Below, piece by piece: positions 55,682-64,000 of a DNA stretch of 64,000 nucleotides. How positions within the stretch are numbered: position 1 is the first letter of the stretch; the number at the start of each line of letters is the position of its first letter. This stretch comes from Lactuca virosa (taxonomy: Eukaryota > Streptophyta > Magnoliopsida > Asterales > Asteraceae). The stretch is taken from NCBI GenBank assembly GCA_928212115.1, contig CAKMRJ010001112.1, positions 409,498,407 to 409,562,406 of the forward strand, read 5' to 3'. Made by a program: the position numbers and the translations under genes. Below the pieces are notes generated by a model. That model was not told the DNA's origin and searched no databases. It saw nothing but the letters and a program-made list of their open reading frames with translations.

Positions 55682-56734
55682 ATGGAGGGAGAGGTATACA
55701 ATCTTATGGTAAATTTGAGCATAGCTTTGGCATCTCTCCTCTATTCTCATAGTGTTGGGATGTTTATTGCAAAAGGGGCAACTAGATTCTTGGCTCTTTT
55801 TCCTGTCATATTTATCTTTCTATGTCTTCCCTTAAATCTCCAAACGGTGTTCTTTGTTGGACCAACCTCTTTCTTCATGACATGGCTCGGAAGCTTCAAG
55901 ATCATTCTTTACGCCTTTGGTCAAGGCCCTTTATCTTCACACCCACCTCTCCCTTTATCTCATTTCATTGCTAATGCTTGTCTTCCTATCAAGATCTTAA
56001 AAGATCATGAATCTCCATCCCATCAAACCACCAAGAAATCCCACATAGATTACGTTCCAAGGGTTCTGTTGTTTATCTTTGTAATTAAAGCATATGGTTA
56101 CAAAGACTTTCTTCACCCGTTATTGATCACGGCTTGTCTTGCCTATTACTTTGTCTTCATGCTCATACAATTTCTTGCAGCACTTGCGTTTTTGGTTCGA
56201 ACGCTATTTGGGGTCAAGCTAGAACCACAATTCGATGAGCCTCATCATTCTACATCTGTACAAAACTTTTGGGGAAAAAGGTGGAATCTCATGGTGTCTG
56301 ATACACTACGCCCTACAGTCTACCATCCAGCTCGTGCCATTTTTAGACATCTGGTTCCTGAAAGATGGGTATCAGTGCCAGCTGTGCTCATAACGTTTCT
56401 AGTGTCTGGGCTTATGCATGAGTTGATCTTCTATCACCTTGGTCAATATACGCCAACATGGGAAGTCACTTGGTTCTTTATAATTCATGGGATTTGTGTA
56501 GGCATGGAGATTGTGATGAAGAAAACCACGGGTCAGAGGTTTGAGCAACCACCTGTTGTGACCTGGCTATTAACTTTGACATTTATAACGATTACTGGCT
56601 TGTGGTTGTTCTTTCCACCATTCTTGCGGTTAGATCCGTGTGCTAGAGTTTGTAGAGAGACCATGGCGTTTATAGGGTTCTTTAAAACTGGTCATCTACT
56701 TGGGCCTAACGAGTATGCATGTCGTTTTATATAA
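55682..56734 (+). CDS. MBOAT acyltransferase, wax synthase / acyl-CoA:sterol acyltransferase-like
   Basis: An intronless 350-residue protein, full length for the plant wax synthase-like family (usually about 340-350). It should transfer a fatty acyl group from acyl-CoA to a long-chain alcohol (wax ester) or a sterol (sterol ester) in the endoplasmic reticulum membrane. About eight hydrophobic segments are visible (for example FLALFPVIFIFLCLPL, LLITACLAYYFVFML, VTWLLTLTFITITGLWLF). Family motifs: NFWGKRWNLMVSDTLRP from residue 195 and SGLMHELIFYH with the likely catalytic His246. Start ATG 55682 fits the family N-terminus (MEGEVYNLMVNLSIALA). No stop or frameshift; the only intact host gene in the window. 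Substrate cannot be decided from sequence. Confidence 0.9.
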   Translation: MEGEVYNLMVNLSIALASLLYSHSVGMFIAKGATRFLALFPVIFIFLCLPLNLQTVFFVGPTSFFMTWLGSFKIILYAFGQGPLSSHPPLPLSHFIANACLPIKILKDHESPSHQTTKKSHIDYVPRVLLFIFVIKAYGYKDFLHPLLITACLAYYFVFMLIQFLAALAFLVRTLFGVKLEPQFDEPHHSTSVQNFWGKRWNLMVSDTLRPTVYHPARAIFRHLVPERWVSVPAVLITFLVSGLMHELIFYHLGQYTPTWEVTWFFIIHGICVGMEIVMKKTTGQRFEQPPVVTWLLTLTFITITGLWLFFPPFLRLDPCARVCRETMAFIGFFKTGHLLGPNEYACRFI

Positions 56735-56979
56735 AAGGGGGAACAGATATTCGAGGTGTATTTGGTATGTTTTTATGTGGAATGTATACAAACTAAATGA
56801 TGTACTAAATATGTTCGGGAAATGATGTTGTTTTACAAAAGAAAATCCGTAGTATTTTTTATGCCATGCACAATTTGAATTATGGGTGACTTTGTCCAAT
56901 TATCAACTCATTCTTGCAAAATGTGTAAATGTCCGATAAAAATGTAATATTATGGATAAAAAAAGAAATATATTACTAT

Positions 56980-57031
<52 letters not shown>
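56980..57031. repeat. Compound TA microsatellite
   Basis: About 50 bp of AT dinucleotides, interrupted once by TAATAT. Confidence 0.9.
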
Positions 57032-57032
<1 letters not shown>

Positions 57033-58107
57033 ATAAATAGAGTATATTATATTATATTTTAGTCTACAATTACAAATGGATAGTAACATGCTGCTTTTAT
57101 AGGATTATGTGATAAGTTACCCTTACCTTTATCTAGAAATGATTTTGTGTAAGAAATAAATATGAAAGGAATAACTAAAATTGTAAATCATGAGAATCCC
57201 ATAATTGGATACACTAAAAATTGGAAACCATGGTACTTTGAGTTTAAGAAGCATGTATAGTATGGTTACAACAAACCCTTGTTATAACAAACCCTTGTTA
57301 TATATGTCAAAGTAGTGAAATAGGCTAGCCTTTTATCTCAAATTAAGTAGTGAAATATGCTAAAACTGGAAACTTTTATAAAATTAAAAAATGCGGTGGA
57401 AAAGTGAAGTCTCTCAAAAATGTACATACGAACTACATGGAGTTCTTAAAGGAAAATATCATTTTCATCCTATAATATTTTTTAATTTGTTTTAAAAGGT
57501 CATTTAATTTTTAATTTTTTTGTATTTTAAGGAAATATAATCGAATGTGACCTACTAACCTAGTAAATAGATCTTTAATCTTATATGACTGGCTTTTGGG
57601 TCACCTAGGATAGATGTTGAGGACAACCTAGAAGCATTCATCTGTAACTATTAAGTGTTAAATGCTTTGTTTGTTATTCATTGTGTTCGTTCGGGCATAT
57701 AAGGAAATAGAGAAGGAAGAAAGTAACCAGCAGTGTTGAAAACACATTTAACTTAAGAAACAGTCTTTTATCTTTTACTCGATCACATCATGTGACCAAT
57801 CTTGCTTCTAAGTTCTAATGAAGGAGTCGACGACAAGATCTTGATACGAACAAAATAAATTGAGAAATTAAATTACTGCTATCAACTTCACAACCGCATC
57901 CAAAATCATATGTGCAAAGTGGAATCCATAACTATCTTTGACTCCACCATCAAACATGAAAATTCAATTGTTGCAAATTTCCACAACTATCAACACATAA
58001 ATGATGAGAAAGAACATAGTACGTATTTCCCATATCCTAATTGTTAGATCACCAAGAAGCCCTAGATTCAGTGCAATGAGGAAGAACAAAATATGTATTT
58101 CCCTCTT

Positions 58108-58129
58108 CCCCCCCCCCCCCCCCCCCCCC
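58108..58129. repeat. Homopolymer run of 22 C
   Basis: An uninterrupted poly-C tract (poly-G on the minus strand), rare in this AT-rich window. Its length is likely to vary between reads. Confidence 0.9.
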
Positions 58130-58489
58130 ATCCCTTATTTTATTTCTCTCTCGGTAGTCTGTAGCAACAAATCAAAACCATACAAGAAACACATTGGTTT
58201 CAAACTGAAGCTTTATGTAACATCCCAAAAATATAATTTTTTTTCATTTTAATTCATCAAATCACATAGTATTTGCCCCAAAAATCCATCATGGTAAAAA
58301 AATGTATCATAATCATCATAGTAAAATAACAATCATCAATGTTAAAAATCCTCAGGGGGGAAATGTTCTGCGGTCAAGTCGGGCTCTTCCCTTTAGAACT
58401 AGAAGTACTTGAAAATGTTTAAACCACAAAACCGTAAGCACAAAGCTTAGTGAGTTTCCCAAAATACCACATAACATACATACATTCCC

Positions 58490-58730
58490 ATGGGCTACCC
58501 CTATGGTCTTTTATGCAAGTGTCATAGGCTACCCCCATGGTCTTTCCTTGCACTGCCACAGGCTACCCAATGCGTGTACAAGTGATATGGGCTAACCCAT
58601 GGTCTTTCCTTGCATTGTCATGGCTACCCCATGGTCTTATATACAAGTGTCATGGGCTAAACCCCCATGGTCTTTCATAAAAATATCACGGGCTAGCCCT
58701 ACGGTCTTCCATACAAGTATCATAAAGACA
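58490..58730. repeat. Tandem repeat of GGGCTACCCCCATGGTCTTxC units
   Basis: About six imperfect units of 35-45 bp, alternating the endings TATGCAAGTGTCA and CCTTGCATTGxCA. The reverse complement of this unit makes up the repeat at 44,200-44,480 in the solo LTR. Confidence 0.75.
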
Positions 58731-58989
58731 ACAAGCATCCTACACAGTATAGAGAGAAGACTCGCCTATCTCACGAAATCAAATAAACCACAGCTAATTG
58801 TCATGCAACCGGTGCTACAACACACATATCAATCAAACAAGGTCCAACCTTCGTCTATACTCTTGAACTAGCACTTTAACCAAAAGTCAAAAGCTAAAGT
58901 CAACTGTCCAAGTCAATTTCAGAGAGCCACCACGTCTTGGCCTCATAATTAGCATGATAAGGACAAAAGTGTCGATTACGCCCCTCCCC

Positions 58990-59035
58990 CCAGGCGCCAC
59001 ATCGTGACAGCCAAAACGTCACGTCGTGAAAACTG
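58990..59035. repeat. CACGTCGTGA word cluster, distal
   Basis: GCCACATCGTGACAG and CGTCACGTCGTGAAAAC, spaced about 20 bp apart. Confidence 0.65.
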
Positions 59036-59814
59036 GGCTCAACAACTTAATGGATTCAACCACTTTACATTCGTTCCATAACCTCCAAAGCTCAGATCTG
59101 ATTCTTCTTAAGGTCTTGATGGATAATGTTACCAACTTTATCCGTTAAGATATCCCAATAAGCCAATATCTCAAAACCTATGTCCTTAATGGCAACTTAA
59201 GGCATGGAGTCAACCATTAAGCACTTAATCCTTAAGGTCTCAAGAGGAAAACTTCCAAAAAGGTTTTAGGGACCCTCATGATGCCTAAAAATGCCAACTC
59301 TATGGACATGCATTCCCCATGCATGTCCTTTCCCAAATCTTGGTCAAAAGACGAAATTTGACCTAAAATTCATGTAAAGTCCCCAAACGGCAACCACATA
59401 CTAGATCTATGAGATATAATGCTCTTGGGACTCAGAGAAATCATAAAGTTACAAATTTTATCTCTTCTACTCATTCCATCCTCACAAATGAGGAAAAATA
59501 TGGCATAAAAACTAGACACAAGAAGCATACAACAAAAAGGTGAGAGTTTGAGGACTTACAAGAAGTCTAGAACCTGCACACAAGGATGATGAGCGATTGC
59601 TTGGAGAAACTAAGCACCAAAAATTCTTCTTCTTTTTCCTTCAAAACCACCAAAAACTTGCAAAATGAGCTCAAGAGCTTCAAGAGGGTTAGGGTTTGGC
59701 CAAAGGGTCGTTTGGAGGTGATGGAGGCTGAGGGTGGAGGAAACCCTAGGACTTACTTCCATTAAATAGGCACAAAGCCCGAGGAAATTAGGGTTTTTTC
59801 CTCAGACGATGGCC

Positions 59815-59920
59815 ACAATGTAACGGACAAGATGTCACGGCGTGAGGCACCAAATTTCCTTCATGAACACTATAGGTCATGCCACGTCGTGAAGAAGTCA
59901 ATCCCACATCATGGAAAATA
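59815..59920. repeat. CACGTCGTGA word cluster, promoter-proximal
   Basis: GATGTCACGGCGTGAGGC, GCCACGTCGTGAAGAAG and CCCACATCATGGAAA, between the LTR start (minus strand) and the TATA-like box. Confidence 0.65.
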
Positions 59921-59989
59921 AAAACTAATAAATAAATGATAATTAATTATACCTGAAATTCTGATGGTACAACTCTCCCATACTTAAAT

Positions 59990-61971
59990 CAGACTTCGTC
60001 CTCGAAGTCCGTTGCCCCAAATAACTCAGGGTGGTGCTCCATCATCTCCTCCTCGGATTCACATGTCCATTCCAAACCCTTACAGTGTTACCATTACACC
60101 TTCACCAAGCCCACCACCTTGTTGCAAAAGGTCTTCGTCTTCTGGTTAAGAATTACAATCAGTCTCTCCACATAATTCTGACACTCATCAACATGAATAT
60201 CATCCTAAGGAACCATTGTGGAATCATCAGTTAAATATTTTTGCAGCTGAGAGAAATGGAAAGTGTTGTGGATCTAACTAAGCTCATCTAGAAGTTGTAA
60301 CCAATAGGCAACACTGCCCAGCAAGTCCTAAAGGGATCAATGTATATGGGGCCCAACTTGCCCCGCTTCCAAAATGGGATGAAGCCTTTCCAATGTGACA
60401 CCTTCAGGAGCACAAAATCTCCAACCTGAAACTAGAGGTCTGAATATCGCCGGTCAGCCTAGCTCTTCTGGAGAGTTTGCACGGTCTGCAGTCGATCATG
60501 TACCTGTTGAATCAACTCGGTGATCTTGAGTACAACCTCAATACTCCTCATAACTCGATGCTTGACCTCGCCCCAATAAGCTAGGGTCTAACATTTCCTC
60601 CCGTAAAGCATCTCGAAAGGTGAACGATCAATATTGGCATGATAACTATTATTGTAGTAGGGCTCGACCAATGGAAGTTAAGTACCCCAACTCCTGCCAA
60701 AATCTAGTACACATGCCCTAAGCATATCCTTGAGAGTTTGAATGGTTTTCTCATACTTTCAGTCAGTTTGAGGGTGGTACGCGGTGTTGAAATGAAGTTG
60801 AGTACCCAATTCTTCATGAAATTTCATCCAAAACCTGGAGGTGAATCGAACATTACGATCACAAAACCACCGAAATGGGTACCTCGTGCTGAACCACTAC
60901 CTTCTTGTGTAGATGTCAGTGAATTTATCAGAGGAAAGGATCTCAACAATAGGGATGAAATGGGCACTCTTGGTCAATCTATCAACAATGACCGAGATAG
61001 AATCAACTCCACGTGTCGTCCACAGAAGCTTTGTAATAAAATTCATGGTCATCTCTTCCCACTTCCACATGGGAATGTGTAATGGTTGCATCTTCTCGTG
61101 AGACCTCATATGTTCGGCCTTGACTTTCTGGAAAGTCAAGCACCATTCCACAAACCAAACTATATCCCTCTTCATACTAGGCCACTAGTAACTCAATCTC
61201 AGGTCTCTGTACATCTTCGTGGCTCTCGGATGGATCAAAAACTTTGACTTGTGAGCTTCCTCAAATAACGTCTGTCTAACCCCACCAGCACCGGGACCCA
61301 CACTCTCCCACACTTAACCAACAGCCCATAACTATCACTGATAAATAACGGAATCTGACCCCTGATCCTCTCTTCCTTCCAATTTTCCTTCTTCAACCCT
61401 CTACTTGATCTTTCTTGACCAGATCCAATAGTAGTGAAATAATAATCATCCTCAAACACAAATCTCGGATGAGTGTACTCACTGCCTTGCGACACAAGAC
61501 ATCGGTCACAACATTGGCCTTCCCATGATGGTACAAAATCTCACAGTCATAATCTTTCACCACATCTAACCATTTTGTTATCTCAAGTTCATGTTCGGTT
61601 GATCTATCAGATACCTCAGCCTTTTGTGATCAGTATAAATCGTGCACTTGACCCCATACATATAATACCTCGAAACCTTGAGGGATAAAACCACCGCCCC
61701 AACTCCAAATCATGTGTAGGGTAATTCTTCTCGCGAGGCTTCAACTGCCTCGATGCATATGCATTCACATGACCCCTCTACATAAGCACTACACCCATAC
61801 CCATAATCGACGCATCGCAGTACACCACAAAGTCATCCATCCCCTTAGGAAGGAAAAATCGGGGTCTCACACAATTTCTGCCCCAAAGTCTCAAAAGCTT
61901 TCTGTTGATCAGGCCCCCATAAGAAAGAAATATTTTCATTCGTCAAACGGGTCAAGGGAACTGAAGGGTTT
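59990..61971 (-). pseudogene. Gypsy pol remnant: RT end, RNase H, integrase, chromodomain
   Basis: On the minus strand RT ends VPLTRLTNENISFLWGPDQQ (about 61,960-61,890). RNase H follows: MDDFVVYCDASIMGMGVV, VNAYASRQLKPREKN, HDLELGAVVLSLKV and TDHKRLRYLIDQPN. The integrase zinc finger region (MKRDIVWFVEWCLTFQKVKAEH) and core (WKWEEMTMNFITKLLWTTRGVDS, IVDRLTKSAHFIPI) lie at 61,175-60,897, with the first catalytic Asp replaced by Asn. The tail and chromodomain follow at about 60,720-59,990, ending PELFGATDFEDEV. Numerous stops and frameshifts. Confidence 0.8.
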
Positions 61972-62749
61972 TGAGCATCCTAACAACCTTAAGGTGCACA
62001 TACAACCCTAAATGCTTTGGATCTATGTTTTCTCTAATTATACATGCAAAGAGATTTTCCAAAGAATTTCCATAACTCACATACAATCATGGGTACTTAT
62101 ATAACAAAAATCTAGTTAGAATACATACCTTTTCTTGGAGCTTGATTCCTTGGACCTTTAAGAGCCTAGCACCCCAAATGTGATGCCTCAAATGCTTCAC
62201 ACAACACCACCAACAATGGAGGACTTTGAGTGAGGATTACTTGCTTCACAAATTCGGCTAACACTCTTCTAAGCTCACTTAGGTGCCGATTTTGGTAGCT
62301 AAGGGATTTCTTATATAGTGTGGAAAAAGTAGTGTTACACCATGTAAACCCTAATGTGCATGACCTTCCACATTCCTTAAGCTCCATGGGTTTAAACCTC
62401 CATGGATCATCCATGGGTTGTCACATGGGTTTAGCCCAACCTAAGGAATCATGGATCATTGGCCCACACCATAAGAGTGAATGATTTACCAAATCAATCC
62501 CCATATATTTAATTAGTCTCTCTTCATCACAAAATCAATTGCAAATTAATTCTTGATCCATACTAATTAAATAATATGATTTCATATTAATATATTAGAA
62601 CTTATAATATATTAATAAATCATAAATAACCTCTTCTCAATTGTCCATCCTTCAAATTGTTCTGGTGCCATGCAACCCAAATGGACCATGCTACTCTCGG
62701 GTCAAGTACATACCAGATATAGTTATGGACTTACACACCTTGTCCAACA
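61972..62749 (-). repeat. 3' LTR (778 bp) of copia C
   Basis: Left end TGAGCATCCTAACAACC abuts the gypsy RT. Right end CCTTGTCCAACA is followed by GTCTCGTACTTGG, which on the minus strand is CCAAGTACGAGAC, the expected purine-tract position. Contains ATTAATATATTA-type tracts as in the LTRs of copies A and B. Confidence 0.75.
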
Positions 62750-63605
62750 GTCTCGTACTTGGATAAGTCTAATAACTATAGTTGCAAGTATGACCTCAAA
62801 CAGCGACTACCAATCGTAGCTCTTAAAAGCCTCTGACGAACCATGACGTGCCATTTTACATAAGTGATCATATAATCCTCTGTTCTCAAGATATCAGCCG
62901 GAAAAATACATGGAACAACGTCGTACTTATTGTCCAGCAGTTTGTTTCCCGATTTCTGATTTGTTTGACATAGAACTTAATCGAACACATCAATTTAGTT
63001 CTGACCGGGCCCGACACATGAGTCAAAACAAAATCATCGAGGGGCCCAGGATATCACTTTTAATCCTCCAAGGACTAAAAGGAACGGATAAACTTCGACT
63101 CATATGCTTGTACTAACTATTCATCAAATTGTACACAACATCACGTTTTATAGCATCAAGTTACTGAAGCGGTTTCGTACTATCAATGTACAACCAACTC
63201 ATCGTCAACAACTCATATATCTTGGTTTGAAGACTTATGTGATATTATCGTCCCACGATCACTCGAGATATATTCCATGAAGTGATACAAGTGAGAGTAG
63301 GTTTAATCCAATACTCAGACCTTATGAGCACTCATGAATGTTGTAGCAACCTTTGCTATGTCTAATACACTTCAGACACTCTACAAGCCAAATTCATGAC
63401 ATTCTTGTTTCAGTACCTACTTCCAACGTATGATCGACTATGGATAGTTTGAATAATATAATTATTCTCGAAGTCAAAACATGCAAAGTAAACAATAGTA
63501 AATGATTGACACAAGATAGTAACATTACTTATAAATAAAGAACACCTTTTATTTAAATCATCAAATGTCAATTACATTTCAACTATTACAAGTTTCAATA
63601 GTTAT
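62750..63605 (-). other. Copia C 3' untranslated region, no gene
   Basis: Sequence between the purine tract and the RNase H stop codon. The small ORFs here match nothing. Confidence 0.55.
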
Positions 63606-64000
63606 CTAATCATTAAAACTAATATCGTCCTTCAGCCCGATGCGCCTCGCATGCTGTAAGTGCTTAACCCTACTCAGTCCCTTCGTGAGGGGATCTGTTG
63701 GGTTCTCCTATGACGATACCCTCTTTGCTACGAGGAGTCCCCTTTTTATCCGATGTCTTATGAAGTGATATTTTCAGTCGATGTGCCTGGATCTGCCATG
63801 ATCCCTTGGTTCCTTGGCTAAGGCAACTGCACTCTCGCTGTCACATAAAATCTCCATACGCTCCTTTATAGCTGGTACAACTCCACGGTCTCCGATGAAG
63901 TTCTTCAGCCATATTGCCTCCTTCACCGCCTCGCTTGCTGGTATGTACTCTGATTCGCACGTGGAATCAGCTACTGTCTCCTGCTTGGAACTTTTCCAAG
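63606..64000 (-). pseudogene. Copia C RNase H, partial
   Basis: The minus strand reads KSSKQETVADSTCESEYIPA, EAIWLKNFIGDRGVV, ILCDSESAVALAKEPRDHGR and SRHID, then a stop (Trp or Gln position), KYHFIRHRI, DPLTKGLSRVKHLQHARRIG, and ends at TAG 63606-63608. These are the typical C-terminal copia RNase H motifs. At least two internal stops. Continues beyond the window. Confidence 0.85.

Larger units (their letters stand above)
56735..58215. other. 3' flank of the MBOAT gene, no further gene
   Basis: AT-rich sequence with a compound TA microsatellite and a poly-C run. A short duplicated phrase (GAGAAAGAACATAGTACGTATTTCCC against GAGGAAGAACAAAATATGTATTTCCC-like) occurs near 58008 and 58078. Confidence 0.45.
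58216..59971 (-). repeat. 3' LTR (1,756 bp) of the minus-strand gypsy
   Basis: Bounded by TGTAACATCCCAAAAA and CTGATGGTACA, next to a purine tract on the minus strand (TATGGGAGAGT). A CCATGGTCTTxC tandem repeat lies at 58,490-58,720. TATA-like box on the minus strand (GTGCCTATTTAATGG, about 59,760). Contains two CACGTCGTGA clusters. Confidence 0.8.
58216..61971 (-). mobile_element. Minus-strand gypsy chromovirus, 5' part lost to copia C
   Basis: 3' LTR at 58216-59971, then (minus order) chromodomain, integrase, RNase H and the end of RT. At 61971 the RT is interrupted by a copia LTR, and the rest would lie beyond the right edge. Related to the element at 21185-27895 (shared PELF..DFEDEV end and HDLELGAVV stretch) but with another LTR word set and more damage. 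Confidence 0.78.
61972..64000 (-). mobile_element. Copia C, minus strand, running off the right edge
   Basis: 3' LTR 61972-62749 (TG..CA ends), purine tract on the minus strand, 850-bp 3' untranslated region and the end of RNase H. It is inserted in the RT of the gypsy element. Its LTR is AT-rich and built like those of copies A and B. The 5' part is beyond position 64000. Confidence 0.8.

Noticed and set aside
58001..58252. 83-codon ORF with polyproline
   Set aside because: The polyproline is the 22-C homopolymer; the frame runs into the LTR start.
60031..60234. 67-codon Leu/His-rich plus-strand ORF
   Set aside because: Antisense of the gypsy chromodomain and integrase tail.
1..64000. tRNA, rRNA or CRISPR-like arrays
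   Set aside because: The only tRNA-like sequences are 12-base primer-binding sites; the tandem repeats are LTR-internal, without spacer structure.

Overview
The window is plant nuclear DNA, most likely from an Asteraceae genome close to lettuce (Lactuca). The evidence is AT-rich non-coding DNA, deep nesting of LTR retrotransposons primed by initiator tRNA-Met, relics of three plant gene families (formin FH2, ARMADILLO REPEAT ONLY, MBOAT wax/sterol acyltransferase), and LTRs rich in near-palindromic words such as ACTCGCCGAGT that I recall as common in lettuce repeats. The genus is an inference; plant origin is certain. I see no prokaryotic feature, tRNA, rRNA or CRISPR array.

Layout. 1-6.2 kb: decayed plus-strand chromovirus (Ty3/gypsy) with a 2.2-kb 3' LTR. 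6.2-7.6 kb: decayed ORF followed by a promoter-like region, possibly an endogenous pararetrovirus. 7.8-10 kb: one end of a CACTA transposon beside a formin FH2 exon fragment. 10-13.6 kb: featureless apart from a copia gag scrap. 13.6-19.5 kb: copia copy A, broken by a hAT-type MITE (8-bp target duplication) and by a gypsy-LTR-like insertion. 19.5-27.9 kb: minus-strand gypsy complex, in which a Tekay-like chromovirus with gag-pol and chromodomain lies inside an older gypsy that also holds a truncated Sirevirus-like copia. 27.9-48.7 kb: a second LTR-like insert, then copia copy B, itself split by a 13-kb Sirevirus-like copia with a very long third ORF (TSD TGGAG) and by a solo gypsy LTR (TSD AACGA). 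48.7-50.45 kb: gypsy remnant. 51.9-55.2 kb: an ARO (armadillo) pseudogene split by a young gag-only copia (TSD AAAAT). 55.6-56.8 kb: the only intact host gene, an intronless MBOAT acyltransferase. 58.2-62 kb: minus-strand gypsy, interrupted at 61.97 kb by copia C, which runs off the right edge.

How it fits together: nearly everything is the product of successive insertions. Several layers can be peeled off exactly because target duplications are visible and the interrupted reading frame rejoins. Two elements look young by LTR comparison, counted by eye: the Sirevirus (7 differences in 341 bp) and the gag-only copia (6 in 334 bp). All large pol genes carry stops or frameshifts; the gag-only element keeps one clean 498-codon ORF.

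The most unusual pattern is shared by unrelated LTRs. Each carries clusters of its own short near-palindromic word (ACCGAAAT, ACTCGYCGAGT, GTACGCTGGGCGTAC, CACGTCGTGA, GCGCGGTGCGCC, GGCAGC..GCTGCC), always with a cluster just upstream of the TATA box. The words differ between families while their position is conserved. The second notable object is the roughly 1,130-codon ORF3 of the Sirevirus-like element.
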